From NCBI GenBank assembly GCA_016946835.1, contig JACVTC010000062.1, positions 307,001-371,000 on the forward strand: a stretch of DNA of 64,000 nt, written 5' to 3'. Position numbers and translations under genes: made by a program. The notes beneath the pieces were generated by a model. The model was not told where the DNA came from and made no database searches. It saw only the letters and a list, made by a program, of their open reading frames with translations. The number at the start of each line of letters is the position of its first letter. The first letter of the stretch is position 1. Source of the DNA: Neocallimastix lanati (nom. inval.). Lineage: Eukaryota; Neocallimastigomycota; Neocallimastigomycetes; Neocallimastigales; Neocallimastigaceae. This document shows, piece by piece, positions 35,541-47,144 of the stretch.

Positions 35541-36520
35541 ATAACAATATATTTTTATTTTCTTTTATTTAATAATATTTAATTGTAATAATATATTTTG
35601 ATATTTTTTATTTCATTTATTAATATTTAATTGTAATAATATATTTTGATATTTTTTATTTAATAATATTTAAATATAATATAAATATTTTAAAACTGAT
35701 TAAAATAACAAAATTCAGTATGATATTATTGAATTGAATTTTTAATTGATAATAATTTTGAATAATATAATATAAGTAATCATTTTAATTTCATTATTCT
35801 GATAGTTCTGAATTATTAAATTTAGTTAAGCATTCAAGCCATAATTTTAACATTTTCATTTCTATTACTTCCATTAACAATTAACTAACTCTGATTCCTT
35901 ATTTTTGTAATTTTTAATTAATTTAATGATTTTATCAGTTTTTTTTAGTGTTCTTTGCTTTTTTTTTCCAATATCCCAAAGATCTATTGACATAATCAAT
36001 ATAAGATAAGGATTATTCATACAAATACATGTAAACTCCTATAATTATACTTTGAGTAATTCTTGAGTATGAAATATATTAATAAAGTTGACATAATCAT
36101 AAACCATAAATTCCTGATTATTCAATTATTTATTATTTATTTATTAAAAAAGAATTACATTTAGGATGGCTCTATTTTTTTTTCTTCCCTTAATAAATAA
36201 AATGAAATAAAAATTGTTTATTTATTTATTTATTATTTCTTTATTTATACATCCATTTATTAATTTTTTATTAATTTTTTATTTATTTATCTATATATTA
36301 TTTTTTATTTATTTTATTTATTTATTATTTATTTAAAATTTATTTATTAATTTTTGTGTAATGGGCCACTTGACGAAATGCATGCACTTTGGCGAAATAC
36401 CTCACCTCCATTTAAATAATATATTTAATAATAATAATAAAAAAAAATACATTATTAACGTTACTACATATCCATATTAAACCATGAAATTCAATAATTG
36501 TTCATTTAATAAAGGGCCAT
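35541..36520. other. Spacer between the ankyrin cluster and LINE relic 2
   Basis: AT-rich with an imperfect tandem repeat at 35560-35670 (ATAATATATTTTGATATTTTT). A GC-richer island lies at 36355-36415 (GGCGAAATACCTCACCTCC). A 65-bp segment at 36451-36515 is nearly repeated at 62383-62447 (CATATTAAACCATGAA). No gene. Confidence 0.5.
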
Positions 36521-37621
36521 AAAATTTTTTTTTTTTTTTTCATAGCTGCAATTATTGTGAACTTTAATCTTTATTTATTTATTCTTTTATAAAATACATG
36601 AATACTTTTAATTTTAATAAAAAATAAAAAAAAACACAGAATTAATAAAATAAATAAATATTATTTGTTCCAATTTGAACATAATAATAATTGAAACAGT
36701 AACGTGAAATAAAAAGTAATAATCAAAAATAAGTGTATAAATAAATTCAGAAAAAAATTCATATGCAACGAACCTCACCTCCTTATGGATTAGGGTTTGA
36801 TTTGACTATCTGAAAGAAATTATGTTCTTCTCCTTCAGAGGCATTGGCCCTTCTAGCCTTTCTTTTCTGCATTTTCAGCGTTGACGCTCCTAGTTAGTTT
36901 GCGCATATATTTTCGGAATAGTAACCCTTGCTGAGTACTAGCCCGAGGCATAATTTCTGCAAAGAAAGCCGCAGATCGCATCAAGAATGGAGTTTTTGAA
37001 TAATTACCAGAAATGATTTGGTTCTTAAACAAAATATCCCATTCCTTTTTACAATTTGAATCAATAATGTTTGCATCTCTTCCACCAAGAAGGTAGTTAT
37101 ATAATCGGTACCACGTTACATATATATTTACATATATATTATTCAGAAAATTACTTAAATTACCACGATTTTCACCAATTGAACTATTCACTACATTAGC
37201 ATTTTCACTATCACTATTTCTATTATTATTAACGATATTATTTCTATTGTTAATATTATTAATATTATATACTTTGTTACTACAATCGTAATCAGAACTT
37301 AATTCTATACTATTCATATCTATGATAATAGTGTCCTCATTACTATTAGATATTGGACAATATTTAGAAAAAATATAAAATATTTCATATAAAGAATTTC
37401 AATATCCTTAAAATATTTCATTTGAAATTTACAGAAAAGATAGCATTTAGAAAACCAATGTTCCAATCGAGGATTACTATCTTTTTCTATAACAATAAGG
37501 TCATCTTTCTGGACAGTCTTCTTCAATCATTTTGGCAGACTTTGACAGCACGAGCATCGAATTTATATCCACATCTGGGACGAGGTACCATCAGAAGCCA
37601 ATGCTAAATTCAGGATATATT
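36521..37621 (-). mobile_element. LINE relic 2 (C-terminal region and 3' tail)
   Basis: A T-run at 36521-36540 is consistent with a minus-strand poly-A tail. The following 3' UTR resembles that of LINE 1. The ORF at 36853-37317 carries YNYLLGGRDAN, SGNYSKTPFLMRSAAFF and LTRSVNAENAEKKG, matching the C-terminus of LINE 1. Further right, out of frame, GYKFDARAVKV and PRLEHWFSKCYLF match its finger region. Only the 3' ~1.1 kb remains and it is frameshifted near 37320 and 37540. TSD not identified. Confidence 0.7.
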
Positions 37622-37645
37622 TATAAATTTATATTTAAAACTTAA

Positions 37646-37837
37646 ATGTTTAGACATTTTATTCCATATCATTTAATATTATATGGACATTCCACAAAAT
37701 AATAATAATAAATAAAAAATAATAAAAATAATAATTTTTTAAAAAAAAAAAAACTTTACTTATAATTTTTTTTATTTCTTTTTTATATATTATATTATAT
37801 TATATTATATTATTATTATTGCTGTTATTATTATTAC

Positions 37838-37904
<67 letters not shown>

Positions 37905-37921
37905 GTTTATTATTATTATTG

Positions 37922-37981
<60 letters not shown>

Positions 37982-38211
37982 TATTATTACTATTTATTAT
38001 TATTATTTATGATTATTATTATATGGAAATTTTTACAAAATTTTAGGAAAATGGATATATTGAAAAATTGGAAAATGGATTAAAATTATTTTGGATATAT
38101 GTATAACGAAATTATTATTTTGGCTTTATAAAAAAAAAAAGAAAATATTATTTTTTTATTATAAATTAAAAATAAAGATTGATACATTTTATTTTTATTT
38201 ATAAAATGTCC

Positions 38212-38220
<9 letters not shown>
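37646..38220. repeat. 3' flank of the giant ankyrin gene, duplicated at 63151-63775
   Basis: Shared landmarks in the same order: ATGTTTAGACATTTTATTCC, TATATGGACATTCCACAAAA, the ATT array (37810-38000), TATGGAAATTTTTACAAAAT, GATTGATACATTTTATTTTT. The two copies differ mostly in microsatellite length. The segment lies between LINE relic 2 and the stop of the 38507 gene. Confidence 0.85.
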
Positions 38221-38242
<22 letters not shown>

Positions 38243-38506
38243 TATTTATTATTTATTATTTATTATTTATTATTTATAATATATTATTTATTATTCAATT
38301 ATTTATTATATTATTATTTATTATTATCTATTATTATTTTATTAAAATTATATTTTCAAAATTATATTGTCTATATATTATAATTTATTTTGAATTAATT
38401 GTATTTATTTCTTAAAATTTTCAATTGTGAATTGTAAACTTTTTAACATTAAAGATAGTGGTTGTAATTCATGATAATCTATATTGTAAAATTGTTTTCT
38501 CTGAAG

Positions 38507-41500
38507 TTAATATCCCTTATATCCGGTAATTTTACTTAAATAATTTTTAATTCCTTCATTCCCATATATTGCTCGTAGACTTGCAATAGACATTGGTGTT
38601 TCTCCATTTTTATTTTCTTTATTACTATCAACACCATGTTCAACTAAATATTTTACAATATTTTCATTTCTATTCCAACATGCATTAAATATTGGTGTTA
38701 GTCCATATTTATTTTCTTTATTAATATCAGCTCCATGTTCAACTAAATATTTTAAAATATTTTCATTTCTATTCCAACATGCATTAAATATTGGTGTTTC
38801 TCCATTTTCATTTTCTTTATTAATATCAGCTCCATGTTCAAATAAATATTTTACAATATTTTCGCTTCTACATTTACATGCATTAAATATAGGTGTTTCT
38901 CCATTTTCATTTTCCTTATTAATATCAGCTCCATGATCAAATAAATATTTTACAATATTTTCACTTCCACATTTACATGCATTAAATATTGGTATCTCTC
39001 CATTTTTATTTTCTTTATTAATATCAGCTCCATGTTCAAATAAATATTTTACAATATTTTCATTTCCATTCCAACATGCATTAAATATTGGTGTTTCTCC
39101 ATTTTCATTTTCTTTATTAACATCAGCTCCATGTTCAACTAAATATTTTACAATATTTTCATTTCTATTCCAGCATGCATTAAATATTGGTATTAGTCCA
39201 TATTTATTTTCTTTATTAATATCAGCTCCATGTTCAACTAAATATTTTAAAATATTTTTATTTCTATTCCAACATGCATTAAATATAGGTGTTTCTCCAT
39301 TTTCATTTTCCTTATTAATATCAGCTCCATGATCAAATAAATATTTTACAATATTTTGGCTTCCACATTTACATGCATTAAATATTGGTATCTCTCCATT
39401 TTTATTTTCTTTATTAATATCAGCTCCATTTTCAAATAAATATTTTACAATATTTTCATTTCTATTCCAACATGCATTAAATATTGGTATCTCTCCATTT
39501 TTATTTTCTTTATTAATATCAGTTCCATGTTCAACTAAATATTTTATAATATTTTCATTTCCATTCCAACATGCATTAAATATAGGTGTTTCTCCATTTT
39601 CATTTTCTTTATTAATATCAGCTCCATGATCAAATAAATATTTTACAATATTTTCACTTCCACATTTACATGCATTAAATATTGGTATCTCTCCATTTTT
39701 ATTTTCTTTATTACTATCAACACCATGTTCAACTAAATATTTTACAATATTTTCATTTCTATTCCAACATGCATTAAATATTGGTGTTAGTCCATATTTA
39801 TTTTCTTTATTAATATCAGCTCCATGTTCAACTAAATATTTTAAAATATTTTCATTTCTATTCCAACATGCATTAAATATTGGTGTTTCTCCATTTTCAT
39901 TTTCTTTATTAATATCAGCTCCATGTTCAAATAAATATTTTACAATATTTTCGCTTCTACATTTACATGCATTAAATATAGGTGTTTCTCCATTTTCATT
40001 TTCCTTATTAATATCAGCTCCATGATCAAATAAATATTTTACAATATTTTCACTTCCACATTTACATGCATTAAATATTGGTATCTCTCCATTTTTATTT
40101 TCTTTATTAATATCAGCTCCATGTTCAAATAAATATTTTACAATATTTTCATTTCCATTCCAACATGCATTAAATATTGGTGTTTCTCCATTTTCATTTT
40201 CTTTATTAACATCAGCTCCATGTTCAACTAAATATTTTACAATATTTTCATTTCTATTCCAGCATGCATTAAATATTGGTATTAGTCCATATTTATTTTC
40301 TTTATTAATATCAGCTCCATGTTCAACTAAATATTTTAAAATATTTTCATTTCTATTCCAACATGCATTAAATATTGGTGTTTCTCCATTTTCATTTTCT
40401 TTATTAATATCAGCTCCATGTTCAAATAAATATTTTACAATATTTTCGCTTCTACATTTACATGCATTAAATATAGGTGTTTCTCCATTTTCATTTTCTT
40501 TATTAATATCAGCTCCATGATCAAATAAATATTTTACAATATTTTCACTTCCACATTTACATGCATTAAATATTGGTATCTCTCCATTTTTATTTTCTTT
40601 ATTAATATCAGCTCCATGATCAAATAAATATTTTACAATATTTTCACTTCCACATTTACATGCATTAAATATTGGTATCTCTCCATTTTTATTTTCTTTA
40701 TTACTATCAACACCATGTTCAACTAAATATTTTACAATATTTTCATTTCTATTCCAGCATGCATTAAATATTGGTATTAGTCCATATTTATTTTCTTTAT
40801 TAATATCAGCTCCATGTTCAACTAAATATTTTAAAATATTTTTATTTCTATTCCAACATGCATTAAATATAGGTGTTAGTCCATATTTATTTTCTTTATT
40901 AATATCAGCTCCATGTTCAACTAAATATTTTAAAATATTTTTATTTCTATTCCAACATGCATTAAATATAGGTGTTTCTCCATTTTCATTTTCCTTATTA
41001 ATATCAGCTCCATGATCAAATAAATATTTTACAATATTTTGGCTTCCACATTTACATGCATTAAATATTGGTATCTCTCCATTTTTATTTTCTTTATTAA
41101 TATCAGCTCCATTTTCAAATAAATATTTTACAATATTTTCATTTCTATTCCAACATGCATTAAATATTGGTATCTCTCCATTTTTATTTTCTTTATTAAT
41201 ATCAGTTCCATGTTCAACTAAATATTTTATAATATTTTCATTTCCATTCCAACATGCATTAAATATTGGTGTTTCTCCATTTTCATTTTCTTTATTAATA
41301 TCAGCTCCATGCTCAAATAAATATTTTACAATATTTTGGCTTCCACATTTACATGCATTAAATATTGGTATTTCTCTATTTTTATTTTCTTTATTAATAT
41401 CAGCTCCATGCTCAACTAAATATTTTACAATATTTTCACTTCTACATTTACATGCATTAAATATTGGTGTTTCTCCATTTTTATTTTCTTTATTAATATC

Positions 41501-43459
41501 AGCTCCATGTTCAATTAGATATTTTACAATATTTTCTTTTTTATATTTACATGCAATAAATATTGGCGATTCTCCATTTTCATTTTCTTTATTAATATCA
41601 GCTCCATGTTCAAATAAATATTTTACAATATTTTTATTTCCATTTTTACATGCAACAAGAATTGGTGTTTCTCCATTTGTATTTCTTTTATTAACATCAG
41701 CTCCATGTCCAATTAGATATTTTGCAATATTTTTATTTCCATTCCTACATGCAATAAATATAGGTATTTCTCCATATTTATTTTCTTTATTAACATCAGC
41801 TCCATGTTCAACTAGACTTCTTACAATATTTTCATTTTCATCTTTACATGCATTAAATATTGGTATTTCTCCATTTTTTTTTTCTTTATTAATATCAGCT
41901 CCATGTTCAATTAAATATTTTACAATATTTTCATATTCAAATTTTAATGCAATAAATATTGGTACTTCTCCATATTTATTTTCTTTATTAACATCAGCTC
42001 CATGTTCAACTAAACATTTTACAATATTTTCATTTCCTCTAAAACATGCATGAAATATTGCTGCTTCACCATTTTTATTTTCTTTATTAACATCAGCTCC
42101 ATGTTCAACCAGACATTTTACAATATTTTCTTTTCCATTTTTACATGCATAAAATATTAATACTTCATCATTCCAATCTTCTTTATTAACATCAGCTCCA
42201 TGTTCAACTAAATATTTTATAATATTTTCATTTCCTTTCCTACATGCATTAAATATTGGTGTTTCTCCATATTTATTTTCTTTATTAACATCGGCTCCAT
42301 GTTCAACTAAATATTTTAAAATATTTTCATTTCCATAATTACATGCATGAAATATTGGTGTTTCTCTTCTGTAATTTTCTTTATTAACATTAGCTCCATG
42401 TTCAACTAGATATTTTAAAATATTTTCATTTCCTCTAAAACATACATGAAATATTGCTGTTTCACCATTTTCATTTTCTATATTAATATTAGCTCCATGT
42501 TCAATTAGATATTTTATAATATTTTCATTTCCATTTTTACATGAAATAAATATTGGTGTTTCTCCTTTTTTATTTTCTTTATTAACATCGGCTCCATGTT
42601 CAACTAAATATTTTATAATATTTTCATTTCCATAATTACATGCATGAAATATTGGTGTTTCTCTTCTATAATTTTCTTTATTAACATCAGCTCCATGTTC
42701 AACTAAATATTTTACAATATTTTCATTTCCATAATTACATGTATGAAATATTGGTGTTTCTCTTCTGTAATTTTCTTTATTAACATTAGCTCCATGTTCA
42801 ACTAGATATTTTAAAATATTTTCATTTCCTCTAAAACATGCATGAAATATTGCTGTTTCACCATTTTCATTTTCTATATTAATATCAGCTCCATGTTCAA
42901 TTAGATATTTTAAAATATTTTCATTTCCATTTTTACATGAAATAAATATTGGTGTTTCTCCTTTTTTATTTTCTTTATTAATATCAGCTCCATGTTCAAC
43001 TAGATATTGTACATTTTTTACATATCCACTCCAACATGCACTAAATATTGGTGTTTCTCCAATTCCATTTTCTTTATTAATATCAGCTCCATGTTCAAAT
43101 AAATATTTTAAAATATTTTCATTTGCATTCCTACATGCATTAAATACCGGTGTGTCTCCATTTTCATTTTTTTTATTAATATCAGCTCCATGGTTGACTA
43201 AATAATAAATAATATCTTTGTGACCATTTTCACTTGCGAGGAATAAGCATTCTGAAAATGAATGATATATTTCTTCATATTTATAATGTATATCTATTCC
43301 AGATAAAATTATTGATAAATCATTATTAGACATTTGAATTTTATTATCATAAAAATTAAGTATTTTTATGATAATAAAATAAATTTTTTTTCGAACAAAA
43401 TTTAAAAATTCTTTTTCTTTATTAATTTTATTATCCTTTTCATCTATTCGAGTAGCCAT
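38507..43459 (-). CDS. Giant ankyrin-repeat protein, intact
   Basis: 1650 residues from ATG 43457-43459 (MATRIDEKDNKINKEKEFLN). Residues 1 to about 70 are a distinct helical N-terminus unlike that of the 11-35 kb cluster. About 47 ankyrin repeats of exactly 33 residues follow, with the consensus GETPIFNACWNGNENIVKYL then EHGADINKEN. The last ~30 residues (TPMSIASLRAIYGNEG, KNYLSKITGYKGY) cap the array. No signal peptide, membrane segment or enzymatic domain. Such an array would form a long solenoid that binds other proteins; the partner is unknown. The N-terminal third of the array is diverse, whereas the C-terminal two thirds are nearly identical units arranged in higher-order blocks, so copy number probably varies between strains. 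The start is supported by a conserved 5' flank that is duplicated at 62650-62990. Confidence 0.9.
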   Translation of the reverse strand: MATRIDEKDNKINKEKEFLNFVRKKIYFIIIKILNFYDNKIQMSNNDLSIILSGIDIHYKYEEIYHSFSECLFLASENGHKDIIYYLVNHGADINKKNENGDTPVFNACRNANENILKYLFEHGADINKENGIGETPIFSACWSGYVKNVQYLVEHGADINKENKKGETPIFISCKNGNENILKYLIEHGADINIENENGETAIFHACFRGNENILKYLVEHGANVNKENYRRETPIFHTCNYGNENIVKYLVEHGADVNKENYRRETPIFHACNYGNENIIKYLVEHGADVNKENKKGETPIFISCKNGNENIIKYLIEHGANINIENENGETAIFHVCFRGNENILKYLVEHGANVNKENYRRETPIFHACNYGNENILKYLVEHGADVNKENKYGETPIFNACRKGNENIIKYLVEHGADVNKEDWNDEVLIFYACKNGKENIVKCLVEHGADVNKENKNGEAAIFHACFRGNENIVKCLVEHGADVNKENKYGEVPIFIALKFEYENIVKYLIEHGADINKEKKNGEIPIFNACKDENENIVRSLVEHGADVNKENKYGEIPIFIACRNGNKNIAKYLIGHGADVNKRNTNGETPILVACKNGNKNIVKYLFEHGADINKENENGESPIFIACKYKKENIVKYLIEHGADINKENKNGETPIFNACKCRSENIVKYLVEHGADINKENKNREIPIFNACKCGSQNIVKYLFEHGADINKENENGETPIFNACWNGNENIIKYLVEHGTDINKENKNGEIPIFNACWNRNENIVKYLFENGADINKENKNGEIPIFNACKCGSQNIVKYLFDHGADINKENENGETPIFNACWNRNKNILKYLVEHGADINKENKYGLTPIFNACWNRNKNILKYLVEHGADINKENKYGLIPIFNACWNRNENIVKYLVEHGVDSNKENKNGEIPIFNACKCGSENIVKYLFDHGADINKENKNGEIPIFNACKCGSENIVKYLFDHGADINKENENGETPIFNACKCRSENIVKYLFEHGADINKENENGETPIFNACWNRNENILKYLVEHGADINKENKYGLIPIFNACWNRNENIVKYLVEHGADVNKENENGETPIFNACWNGNENIVKYLFEHGADINKENKNGEIPIFNACKCGSENIVKYLFDHGADINKENENGETPIFNACKCRSENIVKYLFEHGADINKENENGETPIFNACWNRNENILKYLVEHGADINKENKYGLTPIFNACWNRNENIVKYLVEHGVDSNKENKNGEIPIFNACKCGSENIVKYLFDHGADINKENENGETPIFNACWNGNENIIKYLVEHGTDINKENKNGEIPIFNACWNRNENIVKYLFENGADINKENKNGEIPIFNACKCGSQNIVKYLFDHGADINKENENGETPIFNACWNRNKNILKYLVEHGADINKENKYGLIPIFNACWNRNENIVKYLVEHGADVNKENENGETPIFNACWNGNENIVKYLFEHGADINKENKNGEIPIFNACKCGSENIVKYLFDHGADINKENENGETPIFNACKCRSENIVKYLFEHGADINKENENGETPIFNACWNRNENILKYLVEHGADINKENKYGLTPIFNACWNRNENIVKYLVEHGVDSNKENKNGETPMSIASLRAIYGNEGIKNYLSKITGYKGY
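38620..41700 (-). repeat. Higher-order repeats inside the giant ankyrin gene
   Basis: The DNA period is 99 bp. The rare variant TTACTATCAACACCATG occurs at 38622, 39711 and 40701, spaced 1089 bp (11 units) and 990 bp (10 units). Within these blocks the order of variant units (ACWNRNEN, ACKCGSEN, ACKCRSEN, ENGADIN, HGVDSN) is kept. This indicates unequal crossover of whole blocks rather than single units. Confidence 0.85.
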
Positions 43460-43740
43460 AATAAAAAGATAAAATTACTTCCATATATATGTTTTAATGC
43501 TATATAATATATAATATTTTAATAAATTTTAGTTTTCTATGAATCTTTATGAAATTTAATAATGAATTTTTTTCTTTTTTTGTTTGAATTTTTAAAATAA
43601 AATATTTTTAAAGAAAAAGAAAAAAAGTGGAAATTTCATAATTTTATATAAAAAATATTTTATTTCTACATTTTTTAAAGTATTATTAAAAAAATTTAGA
43701 AATTATGATTATGATTATTAAATGAAAAGAAAATTAAATG
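43460..43740 (-). promoter_or_regulatory. 5' flank of the giant ankyrin gene, duplicated at 62726-62990
   Basis: Shared blocks in both copies: TTACTTCCATATATATGTTT, ATGAAATTTAATAATGAATT, TATTTTTAAAGAAAAAGAAA and TTTTATTTCTACAT. Conservation outside the coding sequence marks this as the transferred promoter/leader region. No specific promoter element can be named. Confidence 0.5.
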
Positions 43741-44568
<828 letters not shown>

Positions 44569-45479
44569 TATTTATTGATTTATTGATTTATTAATTTGAA
44601 TGTGGTGCAGTTTAAAATTTTCATTTCTGAAAATTTCATTTCCAAAAGTTTCATTTCGAAAAATGGCACAGTCAAATATTTTATATTACATAAGTATTGC
44701 ATTTTTGAATGTGGCGTAATAAAATATATAAAATATTTCAATGAATGTGGTCCAAAACACCAATTTTTTTTTTGAAATTTTAATAAGCCATCTATTTATT
44801 TGTGGCTTTTAAAATTTATATTATTACGCCATAAAATTTAATATAATTTTAAGTAAAAAAGAAATAAATGTATAAATAAATAAGTAAATAAATAAATAAA
44901 TAAAAATTAAAATGGTCAATAAAAAATAAAATATTTTTATATAATTTTTTTTTTTTTTTGACAATCATGTTATAAGGAAAATGATAAATAATTATTTTCC
45001 TTATAACCTTATTTTTATATATTTTATTATTAATATTTATATTATATTTTTATATTTTATATTTTATTATTGATATTATATTTTTATATTTTATATTTTA
45101 TTATTGATATTATATTTTTATATTTTTCTATTAATATTATATTTTAAATTTTTATATTTTATTATTAATATCAATATAATATTTTTATATTTTATTATTA
45201 AAAAAATTTTATTTTATAAATTTATATTTAAAATAATATTATTTAAAATATTAATTTTTTATATTATAACTAAAACTTTAGTTGTTATTATAACATCTTA
45301 ATAATAGGATTAAACCTTTTATTTTATATATAATTTATAAATAAAATATTAAATAATAATAAAAATTACAAAATAATATTTTTATAAGACTTAAATTATA
45401 ACTGTAAATTGAAATTTCAAAAATTAAAATTTGTTGTTCACATTTCAATTACTATTTATATATTACCGCAACCGTTTTG
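44569..45479. other. Spacer with a possible small inverted-repeat element
   Basis: TGAATGTGG recurs at about 44597, 44706 and 44752. TGTGGCGTAATA (about 44711) is matched by its near complement TATTACGCCATA (about 44822-44834). From 45000 to 45300 are imperfect repeats of TATTTTTATATTTTATTATT. No gene. Confidence 0.4.
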
Positions 45480-45735
45480 TAGAGATATATAAATAGGTTT
45501 TTTACACATATGAATTCACATGTCTATCCCATATTATATATATGGACGTGTAAAGAACATATATACTTTGGTATATATATCTTATACTATATCAGTACGA
45601 CGTCGGCGCTCCAAATTCCTAAGCAGAGGTAGCTCCAGTAGACATGTCTTGCCAAATAACATCCATGCCATCCTATAGAAATTGAACTCGTAACCCTCTC
45701 AGTATAGGCTATACAACTACACTAGGATGCTATGT
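45480..45735 (-). mobile_element. Candidate tRNA-derived SINE
   Basis: On the minus strand, about 45731 to 45667, a tRNA-like head is visible: acceptor-like GCATCCT, an A-box-like TAGTGTAGTTG, a B-box-like GAGTTCAATTTC and a returning AGGATGG. The head is only ~63 nt, and its T-stem pairs poorly, so it is not a functional tRNA. It is followed by a complex, GC-richer body (to about 45580) and an AT tail with TA repeats. This layout is typical of SINEs. Only one copy is visible in the window, so it remains a suggestion. Confidence 0.35.
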
Positions 45736-45913
45736 GTGATCAAATATAGAGATTAAATACGTGGCAATCCAATAATGGTAGGAGCGGAATTAATACTCAC
45801 CTGAAATTGTGCCATTATAACCCCTTTACCCTTTCTCCAAACCCTATCGGGAAAATCAGATCAAGAATAGATACCAGAAGGGGTTGGCTGGACACCAGAT
45901 GATTATTAAGTCC
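45736..45913. other. GC-richer sequence left of the outer retroelement
   Basis: Comparatively complex DNA (for example CCCTATCGGGAAAATCAG, GGGGTTGGCTGGACACC). It should continue past the insertion at 59518 onward (AGAAAGCCCAGTTCTAC). It may belong to the same old repeat as the SINE candidate; no ORF seen. Confidence 0.35.
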
Positions 45914-46490
45914 GCCACTGTAAAGATATTATTAATATCTTTATAAATTTTAATTAAATTTAATCATAAATTTAAGTAAAATTGAAATAAATCTATTAAA
46001 AATCACGTGTATAAAATTATTGCAAATAATTTTAAACAAAACTTCGACTTCTTCCCAATCGTATTAATAAATTAAAAATTTCTCTTGTGAAACTAGTAAT
46101 TGAAAATCATTTCTTTTTATGTAATTTAATTTAAATAATAAGAGTTAAGGTTTTTTACAAGATAAATTAACAACATGAAACTATGCAATTAGTCATGTTG
46201 AAACTTGCGGCATTTTATGCTAAAATCATATTAAATAATTATGACAACTTTTATATTAATTTTAAATAGAAAATATAATAAGACTTTATTAATAATATTT
46301 AAATAATAAATAAATAATAAATGAGCTCGATTGAAATTGTTTATATTTATTTTAGTTATTAATTATAATTCTCTTTATTTAGTAATAGTTAATTATTTAT
46401 TATTAGTTTAGGTTAGTATTGTTTTTAAATAAATAGTTAGATAATATAATTCAATAGGAATTATATATTATAAATGTAATAAGATAAAAA

Positions 46491-46499
46491 TATAAATAG
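46491..46499 (+). promoter_or_regulatory. TATA box of outer LTR
   Basis: TATAAATAG lies 39 nt before the predicted RNA start at 46530. The equivalent box in the inner element is at the same relative distance. Confidence 0.6.
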
Positions 46500-46529
46500 T
46501 TAACCAAATTTCATGTATTTTAATCGATG

Positions 46530-46540
46530 TAATTGTTATT
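46530..46540 (+). promoter_or_regulatory. Predicted 5' end of outer element RNA (self-primer 11-mer)
   Basis: GTAATTGTTAT, exactly complementary to the 11 nt that follow the LTR (46692-46702). In Tf1-type elements the first 11 nt of the mRNA fold back on the primer-binding site and are cut to form the primer. Confidence 0.65.
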
Positions 46541-46691
46541 AACGATTTATTGTTAATAACACTAATAATTAATAAAGATTATTTTAAAATCTAAATATAA
46601 TAAAACTTATTTGTTTATAAAACATTTTTGTGTTATTTAGTGTTATTATAATTTTTGACTTATAATCTATTTTTTAAATCAAAACTTTATA

Positions 46692-46702
46692 ATAACAATT
46701 AC
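46692..46702 (+). other. Self-priming primer-binding site of outer element
   Basis: ATAACAATTAC starts immediately after the 5' LTR and pairs perfectly with 46530-46540; pairing stops on the far side at a mismatch. No TGG-type tRNA primer site is present here. Confidence 0.65.
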
Positions 46703-47144
46703 CTTTTTCTCTCAATAAAATACGTTATAAGTCAAGATTATAACACGTGATACGTTAACAGTGGCTTGTGTGTGGCTTGATTCAAAATATTTTTTCTACC
46801 AGTTTTAGATTATTGCTACCAGTTTTAGATTATTGCTACCAGTTTCAGAATATTGCCTCCAGCTCTATAATATTGCTACCGAAAATACAATTACACGTCT
46901 TAGAACAAGATTCGAAAAACCATAAACCTTTAATATTTTAATTTATAACGTTTCGTTTACTCGACAGCACCGCTTCAAAGGATAGAGCTAGATCGACTAG
47001 ATGAAAAAACGTTATAGTTTGAAATATTTATTTGTTTGATATTTTTGTTAAAGAAATTGCAAAAATTTAAGTCAATTTAAAATAATCAAATTGGAGGGAT
47101 TTAACAACCTAATAAGAAGATTCGAAGACCTTAACCTGCAAGAA

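Larger units (their letters stand above)
45919..46691 (+). repeat. 5' LTR of outer element
   Basis: 773 bp, the same length as the 3' LTR with no indel seen. U3 would be 45919-46529 and R-U5 46530-46691 if transcription starts at the self-priming 11-mer. The right neighbour is the primer-binding site. Confidence 0.95.

Noticed and set aside
38507-43459. CRISPR-like regular array of 99-bp units
   Set aside because: Repeats are contiguous, coding, and show ankyrin consensus; there are no unique spacers.
45667-45731. Functional tRNA gene
   Set aside because: The head is too short and the T-stem does not pair; better described as a degenerate tRNA-like SINE head.
46760-46790. TGGCTTGTGTGTGGCTTG as a tRNA primer-binding site
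   Set aside because: It lies about 70 nt after the LTR, too far for a standard primer site, whereas an exact self-priming match adjoins the LTR.
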